Shown: in pieces, positions 26,166-36,565 of the stretch
Numbering within the stretch: the stretch's first letter is position 1
Layout: each line of letters starts with the position of its first letter
Source of the DNA: Pseudomonas sp. LFM046
GTDB taxonomy: Bacteria > Pseudomonadota > Gammaproteobacteria > Pseudomonadales > Pseudomonadaceae
Assembly (NCBI RefSeq): GCF_000949385.2
Contig: NZ_JYKO02000001.1
Location: forward strand, 4,919,503 to 4,983,502
Length of the DNA: 64,000 nt
Direction: 5' to 3'
Notes under the pieces: model-generated
What the model was told of the DNA's origin: nothing
Databases searched by the model: none
What the model saw: the letters and a program-made list of their open reading frames with translations, nothing else
Program-made: the position numbers and the translations under genes

Positions 26166-27053
26166 ATGACGTCCCCTGCCTATATCGGGCGTTTCGCCCC
26201 TACACCCAGCGGTTATCTGCACTTCGGTTCGCTGGTCGCTGCCCTCGCTTCCTACCTCGATGCTCGCGCTCACGGCGGCCGCTGGCTGCTGCGCATGGAA
26301 GACCTGGACCCGCCACGGGAAGTCCCAGGCGCCCAGGCGGCGATTCTCCAGACGCTGGAAATCTACGGCTTCGAGTGGGATGGCGAAATGGAACGCCAGA
26401 GCGAGCGCCATGACGCGTACGCCAAGGTGATCGATCGCCTCTACGAAATGGGCATCGCCTACGCCTGCACCTGCTCGCGCAAGCAGCTGGAAAACCACCA
26501 CGGCGTCTACCCCGGCATCTGTCGCAATGCCCAGCACCCGCAGCACGACGCGGCCATCCGCATCCGCGTACCGGAGCTGGAATACCACTTCGTCGACCGC
26601 GTACAGGGTGAGTTCCGCCAACACCTGGGCCGCGAGGTGGGCGACTTCGTCATCCGCCGCCGCGACGGCCTGTATGCCTATCAATTGGCCGTGATTCTGG
26701 ACGACGCCTGGCAGGGCGTGACCGATATCGTCCGCGGCGCCGACCTGCTGGACTCGACCCCGCGCCAGCTCTACCTGCAAGAACTGCTGGGGCTGAGCCA
26801 GCCACGCTATCTGCATGTCCCGCTGATCATCCAGCCGGACGGCCACAAGCTGGGCAAGTCCTACCGCTCGCCGCCGCTACCCGCCGACAGCGCTGGTCCC
26901 TTGTTGACTCGAGCCCTGCGCGCCCTTGGCCAGGAGCCGCCAGAAGAACTGTCCCATTGCCGCCCTCACGAGGTGCTGGAATGGGGCATCACCCACTGGA
27001 TCGCCGGGCGTATCCCGCGCTGCCGTACACTGGCTGAAGCGCAGCTGCGCTAG
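26166..27053 (+). CDS. gluQRS: tRNA glutamyl-Q(34) synthetase
   Basis: GluQ-RS attaches glutamate to queuosine at position 34 of tRNA-Asp. The 295-residue protein is a truncated glutamyl-tRNA synthetase: catalytic domain present (GRFAPTPSGYLHFGSL as HIGH-like motif; KLGKS as KMSKS-like motif), anticodon-binding domain absent. The CTC...YPGIC region carries the zinc-site cysteines of the family. It follows dksA, the conserved arrangement. ATG 26166 begins MTSPAYIGRF; no strong Shine-Dalgarno is visible, suggesting dependence on upstream translation. Confidence 0.95.
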   Translation: MTSPAYIGRFAPTPSGYLHFGSLVAALASYLDARAHGGRWLLRMEDLDPPREVPGAQAAILQTLEIYGFEWDGEMERQSERHDAYAKVIDRLYEMGIAYACTCSRKQLENHHGVYPGICRNAQHPQHDAAIRIRVPELEYHFVDRVQGEFRQHLGREVGDFVIRRRDGLYAYQLAVILDDAWQGVTDIVRGADLLDSTPRQLYLQELLGLSQPRYLHVPLIIQPDGHKLGKSYRSPPLPADSAGPLLTRALRALGQEPPEELSHCRPHEVLEWGITHWIAGRIPRCRTLAEAQLR

Positions 27054-27113
27054 CCACTCGCGGCGCTCCGGGGCATTCGCTACCATCGCCGCAGACACGA
27101 CGAGAATTGTGGC

Positions 27114-27290
27114 ATGTACATCTATCGACTGGTCCTGCTCCTGGTGGTGGGAATCTACCTGTTCTCCCCCGCCATCATGGATTGGTGGATCGACCCCAAC
27201 GGCGCCTGGTACAGACCCTACCTGCTGTGGCTGATCCTGATCGTGGTGACCTTCATTCTGCAGAGTCAACGCGATGCTGATGAGCTTTAG
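27114..27290 (+). CDS. cbrX: CbrX, small membrane protein upstream of cbrA
   Basis: This 58-residue protein begins MYIYRLVLLLVVGIYLFSP and has two hydrophobic segments (about residues 5-22 and 36-49) separated by DWWIDPNGAWYRP. A corresponding small gene, cbrX, is described in Pseudomonas putida as part of a cbrXAB operon and as translationally coupled to cbrA. The cbrA start codon lies inside its last codons, and cbrA has no good Shine-Dalgarno of its own, so coupling is very likely here. Molecular role is unknown. Confidence 0.85.
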   Translation: MYIYRLVLLLVVGIYLFSPAIMDWWIDPNGAWYRPYLLWLILIVVTFILQSQRDADEL

Positions 27291-30228
27291 CCTCACGCAG
27301 CTGATCCTGATCAGCGCTGCCTACCTCCTGGCCTTGTTTGGCGTGGCCTGGCTCAGTGACCGAGGCTTCGTCCCGCGCTGGATCATCCGCCACCCGCTGA
27401 CCTACACCCTGTCGCTGGGCGTCTATGCCAGCGCGTGGGCCTTCTACGGCACCGTGGGACTGGCTTACCAGTACGGTTACGGCTTCCTCGCCAGCTACCT
27501 GGGCGTATCCGGCGCCTTCCTGCTGGCGCCGGTGCTGCTCTATCCGATTCTGCGGATCACGCGCACCTATCAGCTGTCGTCGCTGGCCGACCTGTTCGCC
27601 TTCCGCTTCCGCAGCACCTGGGCCGGGGCCCTGACCACGGTGATCATGATCATCGGCGTGCTGCCCCTGCTGGCTTTGCAGATCCAGGCGGTGGCCGACT
27701 CCATCGGCATCCTCACCCGCGAGCCGGTGCACAACCGTGTAGCGGCGAGCTTCTGCGCCCTGATCACGCTCTTCACCATCCTCTTCGGCGCCCGCCACAT
27801 CGCCACCCGGGAAAAACACGCCGGATTGGTATTCGCCATCGCCTTCGAGTCGGTGGTGAAGCTGGTCGCCCTTGGGGGTATCGGCCTCTACGCGCTCTAC
27901 GGCGTGTTCGGCGGCCCACGCGAGCTGGAACTCTGGCTGCTGCAGAACCAGGCGGCACTCTCCACCCTGCACACGCCGTTGCAGGAAGGCCCGTGGCGCA
28001 CCCTGCTGCTGGTGTTCTTCGCCTCGGCGATCGTCATGCCGCACATGTACCACATGACGTTCACCGAGAACCTCAACCCCCGCGCCATGGTCAGCGCCAG
28101 CTGGGGTCTTCCGCTGTTCCTGCTGCTGATGAGCCTGGCCATTCCGCTGATCCTCTGGGCCGGCCTCAAGCTGGGCGCCACCACCAATCCGGAATACTTC
28201 ACCCTGGGCCTGGGCCTTGCGGTGGATAACCCAGCGCTGGCACTGCTCGCCTATGTCGGGGGACTGTCCGCCGCCAGCGGCCTGATCATCGTGCTGACCC
28301 TCGCCCTCTCGGGCATGGCGCTCAACCACCTGGTGCTGCCGCTCTACCAGCCGCCGGCCGAAGGCAACATCTACCGCTGGCTGAAGTGGACCCGCCGCGC
28401 CCTGATCGCCTTCATCATCATGGCGGGCTACGGCTTCTACTTGCTGCTGGGAGCAGAACAGGACCTGTCGAACCTCGGCATCGTCGCCTTCGTCGCCACC
28501 CTGCAGTTCCTTCCCGGCGCGCTCTCGGTGCTGTACTGGCCCACCGCCAACCGCCGTGGCTTCATCGCTGGCCTGCTGGCGGGCTTCGGCGTCTGGCTGT
28601 TCAGCATGCTGCTGCCCCTGGTCGGCAACCTGCAGGGCATCTACCTGCCGCTGTTCAACGCCATCTATGTCCTCGACGACACCAGCTGGCACATCGCAGC
28701 CATCGCCTCCCTGGCGGCCAACGTGCTGATCTTCACCCTGGTGTCGCTTTTCACCGAGGCCAGCCCTGAAGAACGCAGCGCCGCCGAAGCCTGCACCGTG
28801 GACAACGTGCGCCGGCCGCAGCGCCGCGAACTGATGGCCAGCTCGCCCCAGGAATTCGCCACCCAACTGGCCAAGCCCCTGGGCGCCAAGACCGCACAGA
28901 AGGAAGTGGAACAGGCCCTGCGCGACCTCCACTTGCCGTTCGACGAGCGCCGCCCCTACGCCCTGCGTCGCCTGCGCGACCGGATCGAAGCCAACCTCTC
29001 CGGCCTGATGGGCCCGAGCGTGGCCCAGGACATGGTGGAGACCTTCCTGCCCTACAAATCCGGCAGCGAGGGTTACGTCACCGAAGACATCCACTTCATC
29101 GAAAGCCGGCTGGAGGACTACCACTCGCGCCTCACCGGCCTCGCCGCGGAACTGGATGCCCTGCGTCGTTACCACCGCCAGACCCTGCAGGAATTGCCCA
29201 TGGGCGTCTGCTCCCTGGCCAAGGATCAGGAAATCCTCATGTGGAACCGCGCCATGGAAGAACTCACCGAGATTCCGGCGCAGCGGGTGGTGGGCTCGCG
29301 CCTGTCCACCATCGCCGATCCCTGGAAGGGCCTGCTGGAAGGCTTCATCAACGTTCCGGACGAACACCTGCACAAGCAGCGCCTGACCCTGGACGGTCAG
29401 GTCCGCGCGCTGAACCTGCACAAGGCAGCCATCGAGGAACCCCTGGCGCCGGGCAGCAGCGGCCTGGTGCTACTGGTAGAGGACGTCACCGATACCCAAC
29501 TGCTGGAAGACAAGCTGGTGCATTCCGAGCGCCTCGCCTCCATCGGCCGACTGGCCGCCGGCGTCGCTCACGAGATCGGCAACCCCATCACCGGCATCGC
29601 CTGCCTGGCGCAGAACCTGCGCGAAGAGCGTGAGGGTGACTCCGAGCTGAAGGAGATCAGCAGCCAGATCCTCGAACAGACCAAGCGTGTTACCCGCATC
29701 GTCCAGTCGCTGATGAGCTTCGCCCATGCCGGCGGCCGCCAGCAGGCCAGCGAACCGGTTTGCCTCGCCGAAGTGGCGCAGGACGCCATCGGCCTGCTAT
29801 CGCTGAACAAGCGCAGCATCGAGGTGAACTTCTTCAACCTCTGCGACCCGCACCACATCGTGGAAGGCGACCCCCAGCGACTCGCCCAGGTCCTGATCAA
29901 TCTGCTGTCCAACGCCCGCGACGCCTCTCCGGTGGGCAGCGCCATCCGCGTGCGTAGCGAAGCGTCGGAGCACACCGTCGACCTTATTGTCGAAGACGAA
30001 GGCAGCGGAATTCCGAAGGCGATCATGGACCGTCTGTTCGAACCCTTCTTCACCACCAAGGACCCAGGGAAAGGGACCGGCCTTGGCCTTGCACTGGTCT
30101 ATTCGATCGTGGAAGAGCATTATGGACAGATAACCATAGAAAGCCCGGCCGACTCCGAGAGCCAGCGCGGCACCCGAATCAGGGTGACGCTGCCTCGTTT
30201 TGTCGAAGCAACATCCGCCGTGAGCTGA
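27280..30228 (+). CDS. cbrA: CbrA, transporter-fused sensor histidine kinase
   Basis: CbrA senses carbon/nitrogen state and phosphorylates CbrB, controlling amino-acid use and catabolite repression. The protein of about 982 residues has an N-terminal sodium/solute-symporter-like domain (about 13 spans, residues 1-500), a linker, a PAS domain (about 630-740), then dimerisation and ATPase domains. H764 lies in [15 protein letters not shown]; the N-box is in [11 protein letters not shown] and G-boxes in EDEGSGIP and [14 protein letters not shown]. An in-frame ATG at 27274 is an alternative start; MSFSLTQ at 27280 resembles family starts. It overlaps cbrX. Confidence 0.96.
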   Translation: MSFSLTQLILISAAYLLALFGVAWLSDRGFVPRWIIRHPLTYTLSLGVYASAWAFYGTVGLAYQYGYGFLASYLGVSGAFLLAPVLLYPILRITRTYQLSSLADLFAFRFRSTWAGALTTVIMIIGVLPLLALQIQAVADSIGILTREPVHNRVAASFCALITLFTILFGARHIATREKHAGLVFAIAFESVVKLVALGGIGLYALYGVFGGPRELELWLLQNQAALSTLHTPLQEGPWRTLLLVFFASAIVMPHMYHMTFTENLNPRAMVSASWGLPLFLLLMSLAIPLILWAGLKLGATTNPEYFTLGLGLAVDNPALALLAYVGGLSAASGLIIVLTLALSGMALNHLVLPLYQPPAEGNIYRWLKWTRRALIAFIIMAGYGFYLLLGAEQDLSNLGIVAFVATLQFLPGALSVLYWPTANRRGFIAGLLAGFGVWLFSMLLPLVGNLQGIYLPLFNAIYVLDDTSWHIAAIASLAANVLIFTLVSLFTEASPEERSAAEACTVDNVRRPQRRELMASSPQEFATQLAKPLGAKTAQKEVEQALRDLHLPFDERRPYALRRLRDRIEANLSGLMGPSVAQDMVETFLPYKSGSEGYVTEDIHFIESRLEDYHSRLTGLAAELDALRRYHRQTLQELPMGVCSLAKDQEILMWNRAMEELTEIPAQRVVGSRLSTIADPWKGLLEGFINVPDEHLHKQRLTLDGQVRALNLHKAAIEEPLAPGSSGLVLLVEDVTDTQLLEDKLVHSERLASIGRLAAGVAHEIGNPITGIACLAQNLREEREGDSELKEISSQILEQTKRVTRIVQSLMSFAHAGGRQQASEPVCLAEVAQDAIGLLSLNKRSIEVNFFNLCDPHHIVEGDPQRLAQVLINLLSNARDASPVGSAIRVRSEASEHTVDLIVEDEGSGIPKAIMDRLFEPFFTTKDPGKGTGLGLALVYSIVEEHYGQITIESPADSESQRGTRIRVTLPRFVEATSAVS

Positions 30229-30249
30229 GACGTCTAGAGAGCTGAATTA

Positions 30250-31683
<1,434 letters not shown>

Positions 31684-31756
31684 GCCCGCGACGAAGGTGA
31701 CAACCCGGGAACGCTTCAAGTTCCCCGCGCTGTTACCCCGCCTAACATCGCGTAAC

Positions 31757-31796
31757 AAAGCCGGGTTTAAAGGTAACGAAAACCCGGCTTTTTTTT
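31757..31796 (+). terminator. intrinsic terminator of cbrAB
   Basis: An 11-bp stem AAAGCCGGGTT / AACCCGGCTTT (31757-31767 with 31781-31791) is followed by a run of eight T. It insulates cbrB from the independently controlled crcZ. Confidence 0.88.
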
Positions 31797-31855
31797 GCCC
31801 GCCGCTTGACCCAGTACCCTCGCAACCCCTTGATTTACAAGGAATCGCAAAAGTT

Positions 31856-31869
31856 GGCACGACATCTGC
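31856..31869 (+). promoter_or_regulatory. sigma-54 (-24/-12) promoter of crcZ
   Basis: TTGGCACGACATCTGCTTT carries GG at 31856-31857 and GC at 31868-31869 with exactly ten bases between, a near-consensus RpoN promoter. It lies 173 bases past cbrB and points to CrcZ. CbrB is the known activator of crcZ; its upstream binding site would lie around 31700-31840, overlapping the cbrB terminator. Confidence 0.92.
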
Positions 31870-31880
31870 TTTATCTGGCG

Positions 31881-32250
31881 CACAACAACAATAACAACTG
31901 CTGAACCCCACAATAAAAACAAGACGTATCGACTCCAGCACAACAAAAACAAGACAGCGGAGGCGCAGCTAACTGATTCTTTTGGAGAGGAGTTGCCCTT
32001 GGGGCTTGCCCCACAGCCAGGCAGAGAACAACAAAAACTGCTTCCAAAGCAGCGCCAGTACTGGTTGGGTCACGGAATGATCAAGGCACCATCAGCGTCC
32101 AAAGCAATCCGTTTGCTATTACCCCTCGAATGGAGGGCATTTCCAGAGGCAAAAAGCTTGCTGGAGCGGGTCGAACAACAAAAACACCAAGCCCGGAACA
32201 ATAAAAACAAAGCACGCACCAATTTGGGGGGGAGCTTCGGCTCCCCCAGT
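31881..32250 (+). ncRNA. crcZ: CrcZ, Hfq/Crc-titrating small RNA
   Basis: This RNA of about 370 bases, starting near 31881, holds six A-rich CA motifs of the AANAANAA type: 31884-31897, 31912-31922, 31942-31952, 32027-32037, 32174-32184 and 32197-32210. It ends in the hairpin GGGGGAGC-TTCG-GCTCCCCC (32228-32247), with no strong U-run. CrcZ sequesters Hfq (with Crc) to relieve catabolite repression when poor carbon sources activate CbrAB. The position downstream of cbrB and the RpoN promoter fit. Open frames across it are not credible genes. The rest of the 31684-32366 gap holds only the cbrB terminator, the promoter and the pcnB leader. Confidence 0.95.
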
Positions 32251-32366
32251 AGCTTTGACACCTGTCAGACCTTTCCTTCAACATCCCCCCTCCCAGTGCT
32301 AGAATCCGCGGCCATCGTGCGCCCATATCCCTTTCTGGCCGTCCATCCCGCAAAACAGTGCATCCC

Positions 32367-33770
32367 ATGCTGAAGAAGCTGTTCCAGTCTTTCCGCTCTC
32401 CCCTTCGCCGCGCCCAACATCCGCGCAGCACTCCCGAAGTACTGGGCAACAATCAGCATTCGCTGCACCGTTCGGACATCAGCCGCAACGCCGTCATGGT
32501 GGTCGAGCGCCTGCAGAAGGCCGGTTACCAGGCGTACCTGGTGGGCGGCTGCGTCCGCGACCTGCTGCTGAACCTGCGCCCCAAGGATTTCGACGTTGCC
32601 ACCAACGCCACTCCGGAGCAGGTGCGTGCCGAATTCCGTAACGCCCGGGTGATCGGCCGCCGCTTCAAGCTGGCCCATGTGCAGTTCGGCCGGGAGATCA
32701 TCGAAGTCGCCACGTTCCGCGCCAGCCACCCGCAGGGGGAGGACGAGGAAGACAGCAACCAGGCATCGCGCAACGAAAGCGGCCGCATCCTGCGCGACAA
32801 CGTCTACGGCAGCCTGGAAGACGACGCCCAGCGCCGCGACTTCACCATCAACGCGCTGTACTACGACCCCACCTCCGAACGCATCCTCGATTACGCCCAC
32901 GGCGTGCACGACATCCGTAACCGTCTGGTGCGGCTGATCGGCATTCCTGAGCAGCGTTACCAGGAAGACCCGGTACGCATGCTGCGGGCCGCGCGTTTCG
33001 CCGCCAAGCTGGACTTCGAGATCGAGAAGCACAGCGCCGCGCCCATTCGCCGGCTGGCCCCCATGCTGCGCGAGATTCCTTCCGCACGCCTGTTCGACGA
33101 AGTGCTCAAGCTGTTCCTCGGTGGCAAGGCCGAGCGCACCTTCGAACTGCTGGTGGAATACGACCTCTACGCCCCGCTGTTCCCGGCCAGCGCAGCGGCC
33201 CTGGAACGCGACCCCGAATACACCGGGCGCCTGATCCGCCAGGCCCTGATCAATACCGACGACCGTATCCGCCAAGGCAAGCCCGTCACCCCCGCATTCC
33301 TCTTCGCCGCCCTGCTCTGGCCGGCACTGCCTGCCCGTGCGGCACAGTTGCAGGAACGCGGCATGCCGCCGATCCCGGCAATGCAGGAAGCCGCCCACGG
33401 CCTGATCATGGAACAGGTCCAGCGCACCGCCATCCCCAAGCGTTTCAGCATCCCGATCCGCGAGATCTGGGACATGCAGGAACGCCTGCCACGCCGCAAC
33501 GGCAAGCGTGCCGACCTGCTGCTGGAGAATCCGCGTTTCCGCGCCGGCTACGACTTCCTCCTGCTGCGCGAAAGCGCTGGCGAGAAGACCGATGGGCTTG
33601 GCAACTGGTGGACCGACTACCAGGACGCCAGCGACAGCCAGCGACGCAACATGATCCGTGAGCTCAGCGCCAAGGACGACCAACCGGCAGGCCAGCGCCG
33701 CCGTCGCGGTGGCAGCCGCCGCCGTCGTGGTCCCCGCAGCGAAGGCTCCCCCAGCACGTCGGGCGATTGA
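32367..33770 (+). CDS. pcnB: poly(A) polymerase I
   Basis: PcnB adds 3' poly(A) tails that mark RNAs for decay. The 467-residue product has the class II nucleotidyltransferase signature: LVGGCVRDLLL, then the metal-binding KDFDVAT, and later RRDFTINALYYD and RFAAKLDFEIE. The C-terminus is a basic low-complexity tail (GQRRRRGGSRRRRGPR), typical of the polymerase rather than the CCA-adding enzyme. The start MLKKLFQSF at 32367 matches the family; a GTG nine bases earlier is in frame. The stop is followed two bases later by the folK ATG. Confidence 0.95.
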   Translation: MLKKLFQSFRSPLRRAQHPRSTPEVLGNNQHSLHRSDISRNAVMVVERLQKAGYQAYLVGGCVRDLLLNLRPKDFDVATNATPEQVRAEFRNARVIGRRFKLAHVQFGREIIEVATFRASHPQGEDEEDSNQASRNESGRILRDNVYGSLEDDAQRRDFTINALYYDPTSERILDYAHGVHDIRNRLVRLIGIPEQRYQEDPVRMLRAARFAAKLDFEIEKHSAAPIRRLAPMLREIPSARLFDEVLKLFLGGKAERTFELLVEYDLYAPLFPASAAALERDPEYTGRLIRQALINTDDRIRQGKPVTPAFLFAALLWPALPARAAQLQERGMPPIPAMQEAAHGLIMEQVQRTAIPKRFSIPIREIWDMQERLPRRNGKRADLLLENPRFRAGYDFLLLRESAGEKTDGLGNWWTDYQDASDSQRRNMIRELSAKDDQPAGQRRRRGGSRRRRGPRSEGSPSTSGD

Positions 33771-33772
33771 TC

Positions 33773-34273
33773 ATGGAGCGCGTGTACATCGGTCTGGGCA
33801 GCAACCTCGCCGAGCCAGTGGCCCAATTGCGCGGCGCCCTCGCGGCGCTGGGCGAACTGCCGCAGACCCGCCTGGCGGCGGTTTCCTCGCTCTACGCCAG
33901 CGATCCCCTGGGCCCGCCGGACCAGCCCCGTTACGTCAACGCTGTCGCCGCCCTGGACACCCAGCTGGCGCCGCTGCAACTGCTCGACGCCCTGCAAGCC
34001 ATCGAATTGGCGCAGGGCCGCGTGCGCAAGGACGAACGCTGGGGGCCGCGCACCCTCGACTTGGATATCCTGCTGTTCGGACAGCACCGCATCGATGAGC
34101 CGCGCCTCCAGGTCCCGCACTACCACATGCACGCTCGCGCCTTTGTGCTCTACCCCCTGGCGGAGATCGCCAGCGACCTGCAACTGCCCGACGGGCGCCT
34201 GCTGCAGGTCCTGCTGGAAGCCTGCCCATTCGAGGGGTTGGAGCGCCTTCCCGACTTGGCGGTAACGCAGTAA
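33773..34273 (+). CDS. folK: 6-hydroxymethyl-dihydropterin pyrophosphokinase
   Basis: FolK transfers pyrophosphate from ATP to 6-hydroxymethyl-7,8-dihydropterin, the step before FolP in folate synthesis. The 166-residue protein shows ERVYIGLGSNLAEP, YASDPLGPPDQPRYVNAVA, and the catalytic/metal segment RWGPRTLDLDILLFG. ATG 33773 lies two bases after the pcnB stop, so it is probably coupled. The next step, folP, is at the far right end of this window, on the other strand. Confidence 0.95.
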   Translation: MERVYIGLGSNLAEPVAQLRGALAALGELPQTRLAAVSSLYASDPLGPPDQPRYVNAVAALDTQLAPLQLLDALQAIELAQGRVRKDERWGPRTLDLDILLFGQHRIDEPRLQVPHYHMHARAFVLYPLAEIASDLQLPDGRLLQVLLEACPFEGLERLPDLAVTQ

Positions 34274-34293
34274 CAAGTCGGTAACACCTGCAA

Positions 34294-34325
34294 TTGACTT
34301 CATGCCCCCCCATCGGGACTATAAG
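34294..34325 (+). promoter_or_regulatory. candidate panB promoter
   Basis: TTGACT (34294-34299) and CTATAAG ending at 34325 lie upstream of panB; the spacing is 18-20 bases depending on the -10 register, longer than ideal. A GCGCCGGTAAAAAACCGGTGC hairpin-like leader follows. Confidence 0.4.
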
Positions 34326-34376
34326 CGTCCCGTTGCCCCGCGCCGGTAAAAAACCGGTGCCGATGAGGACGTTTTC

Positions 34377-35177
34377 ATGCCTGATGTGACCCTGACCACC
34401 CTGCAAGAGCTCAAGCTGAAAGGCGAGAAGATCGCCATGCTGACGGCCTACGACGCCACTTTCGCCCAGGCTGCCTGCCAGGCCGGTGTGGATGTGCTGC
34501 TGGTGGGCGACTCCCTTGGCATGGTCCTGCAAGGCCATGACAGCACCCTGCCGGTCAGCATGGCCGACATGGCCTATCACACTGCCGCCGTGAAGCGTGG
34601 CAACCAGGGCGCATTGATCATCAGCGACCTGCCCTTCATGGCCTACGCCAATCTCGAGCAGACCTTCGCCAACTGTGCCGCCCTGATGCAGGCCGGCGCC
34701 CACATGGTGAAGCTGGAAGGCGCGGCCTGGCTGGCCGAGCCCATCCGCCTGCTGGCCGAGCGCGGCGTACCGGTCTGCGCCCACCTGGGCCTGACCCCGC
34801 AAGCCGTGAACATCCTGGGCGGCTACAAGGTCCAGGGCCGCCAGGAAGCCCAGGCCCGCCAGCTGCGCGCCGACGCCATGGCCCTCGAACAGGCCGGTGC
34901 CGCCATGCTGCTGCTGGAATGCGTTCCCAGTGAACTGGCTGCCGAAATCACCCAATCGGTGAAGATCCCGGTCATCGGCATTGGTGCCGGCAGCGCTACC
35001 GACGGCCAGGTACTGGTCCTGCACGACATGCTGGGCATGTCCCTCACCGGCCGTGCGCCCAAGTTCGTGAAAAACTTCATGGAAGGCCAGAGCAGCATCC
35101 AGGCGGCCCTCGCTGCCTACGTCAATGCCGTCAAGGACGTCTCCTTCCCCGCAGCTGAACACGGGTTCTCCGCATGA
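34377..35177 (+). CDS. panB: 3-methyl-2-oxobutanoate hydroxymethyltransferase
   Basis: PanB makes ketopantoate from 2-oxoisovalerate and 5,10-methylene-tetrahydrofolate, the first committed step to pantothenate and CoA. The 266-residue barrel enzyme shows [29 protein letters not shown] (Mg-binding Asp), and the conserved catalytic Glu in LLLECVP. GATGAGGA precedes the ATG. The panC ATG overlaps its stop by four bases (ATGA). Confidence 0.97.
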   Translation: MPDVTLTTLQELKLKGEKIAMLTAYDATFAQAACQAGVDVLLVGDSLGMVLQGHDSTLPVSMADMAYHTAAVKRGNQGALIISDLPFMAYANLEQTFANCAALMQAGAHMVKLEGAAWLAEPIRLLAERGVPVCAHLGLTPQAVNILGGYKVQGRQEAQARQLRADAMALEQAGAAMLLLECVPSELAAEITQSVKIPVIGIGAGSATDGQVLVLHDMLGMSLTGRAPKFVKNFMEGQSSIQAALAAYVNAVKDVSFPAAEHGFSA

Positions 35178-36034
35178 TCACCGTCAAGACCGTCCGCGAA
35201 CTCCGCGCCGCTGTCGCCCGCGCACGCAGCGAGGGCAAGCGCATCGGCTTCGTGCCCACCATGGGCAACCTCCATGCCGGCCACGTCGCCCTGGTGGAGA
35301 AGGCCAGCCAGCGCGCCGACTTCGTGGTCGCCAGCATCTTCGTCAACCCGCTGCAGTTCGGGCCCAATGAAGACCTGGCCAAGTACCCGCGCACCCTGGT
35401 GGCTGACCAGGAGAAGCTGGTGGCCGCCGGCTGCCACCTCCTGTTCCACCCTGATGTGGAAGAAATGTACCCGGACGGTATGGAAGGCCAGACCCGCGTC
35501 AATGTGCCCGTGGTCTCAGATGGCCTTTGCGGCGGCAGCCGCCCCGGTCACTTCGAAGGCGTCGCCACTGTGGTCAGCAAGCTGTTCAACATGGTCCAGC
35601 CCGACCTCGCGATCTTCGGCGAGAAGGATTTCCAGCAGCTGGCGGTGATCCGCAAGCTCGTGCGCGACCTGAACATGCCCATCCAGATCATCGGCGAGCC
35701 CACCGTGCGTGCCGCCGACGGCCTGGCACTGTCTTCGCGCAACGGTTATCTGGACGACGCCCAGCGCGCCAACGCCCCGGCTCTCCATCGCACCCTGCAG
35801 CAACTGGCCGCCGCCATCCGCCAGGGCCGCAAGGACTTCGATGCGCTGGAACAGGAAGGCCAGGCCGAACTGGCCAAGGCCGGTTTCCGGCCCGACTACC
35901 TGGAAGTCCGTGAAGCGTTGAATCTGCGCCGCGCCAACGCCGGTGACCAGCACCTGGTGATACTGGGTGCCGCCTTCATGGGTAACACCCGCCTGATCGA
36001 CAACCTTGCCTTCAACCTCGAAGAGCAAGCCTGA
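35174..36034 (+). CDS. panC: pantothenate synthetase
   Basis: PanC joins pantoate and beta-alanine with ATP to give pantothenate. The 286-residue product has the HIGH-type motif in [11 protein letters not shown], then [13 protein letters not shown], the pantoate/ATP segment [16 protein letters not shown], and the KMSKS-like LSSRNGYL. It overlaps panB by four bases and is followed 80 bases later by panD, which supplies beta-alanine; the three genes form the panBCD set. Confidence 0.97.
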   Translation: MITVKTVRELRAAVARARSEGKRIGFVPTMGNLHAGHVALVEKASQRADFVVASIFVNPLQFGPNEDLAKYPRTLVADQEKLVAAGCHLLFHPDVEEMYPDGMEGQTRVNVPVVSDGLCGGSRPGHFEGVATVVSKLFNMVQPDLAIFGEKDFQQLAVIRKLVRDLNMPIQIIGEPTVRAADGLALSSRNGYLDDAQRANAPALHRTLQQLAAAIRQGRKDFDALEQEGQAELAKAGFRPDYLEVREALNLRRANAGDQHLVILGAAFMGNTRLIDNLAFNLEEQA

Positions 36035-36114
36035 CCGCCACCGGCCTCAGCCTTGAACCCCCACGGGGGTTCGGGCAAACTCTGCCGCCGCCTGCGACCT
36101 GACGAGGAAATGCC

Positions 36115-36495
36115 ATGCACGCCATCATGCTCAAGGCCAAACTGCACCGCGCCGAAGTCACCCACGCCGTGCTCGATTACGAAGGCTCCTGCGCCATCGA
36201 TGGTGACTGGCTGGACCTTTCCGGCATCCGTGAATACGAGCAGATCCAGATCTACAACGTCGACAACGGCGAGCGCTTCACCACCTACGCTATCCGTGCC
36301 GAGAACGGCTCGCGGATGATCTCCGTGAACGGCGCAGCGGCGCACAAGGCCAAGGTGGGCGACCGCGTAATCATCTGCGCCTACGCTCACTACAGCGAAG
36401 CGGAACTGGCCAATTTCAAACCGCGTATGCTGTACATGGCTCCGGGCAACGAACTCAGCCACACCAGCAACGCGATTCCGGTTCAGGTCGCCTGA
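36115..36495 (+). CDS. panD: aspartate 1-decarboxylase (pyruvoyl-dependent)
   Basis: PanD decarboxylates aspartate to beta-alanine. The 126-residue proenzyme self-cleaves between G24 and S25 (YEGSC), turning S25 into the catalytic pyruvoyl group. K9 and the tyrosine-containing loop ([10 protein letters not shown]) are in place. GACGAGGAA precedes the ATG. The gene ends in a strong terminator. Confidence 0.97.
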   Translation: MHAIMLKAKLHRAEVTHAVLDYEGSCAIDGDWLDLSGIREYEQIQIYNVDNGERFTTYAIRAENGSRMISVNGAAAHKAKVGDRVIICAYAHYSEAELANFKPRMLYMAPGNELSHTSNAIPVQVA

Positions 36496-36517
36496 CACCG
36501 GACAGCAGAATGACCCG

Positions 36518-36542
36518 AAGCCCGGACTATTCCGGGCTTTTT
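36518..36542 (+). terminator. intrinsic terminator of panBCD
   Basis: A nine-base stem AAGCCCGGA / TCCGGGCTT (36518-36526 with 36531-36539) is followed by TTTT, 22 bases after panD and before pgi. Confidence 0.88.
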
Positions 36543-36565
36543 CATAAGTCGCACACAGGTACGCC

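Noticed and set aside
27253-29421. 722-codon minus-strand frame opposite cbrA
   Set aside because: Shadow of cbrA, extremely Gln/Gly/Glu rich with no coherent domain.
31884-32210. repeated A-rich units as a possible CRISPR array
   Set aside because: Units are 11-14 bases, irregularly spaced and match Hfq/Crc CA motifs in CrcZ; no repeats of CRISPR length and no cas genes.
31697-32373. short open frames in both directions between cbrB and pcnB
   Set aside because: They fall on the cbrB terminator, RpoN promoter and CrcZ RNA; no Shine-Dalgarno and no protein-like composition.
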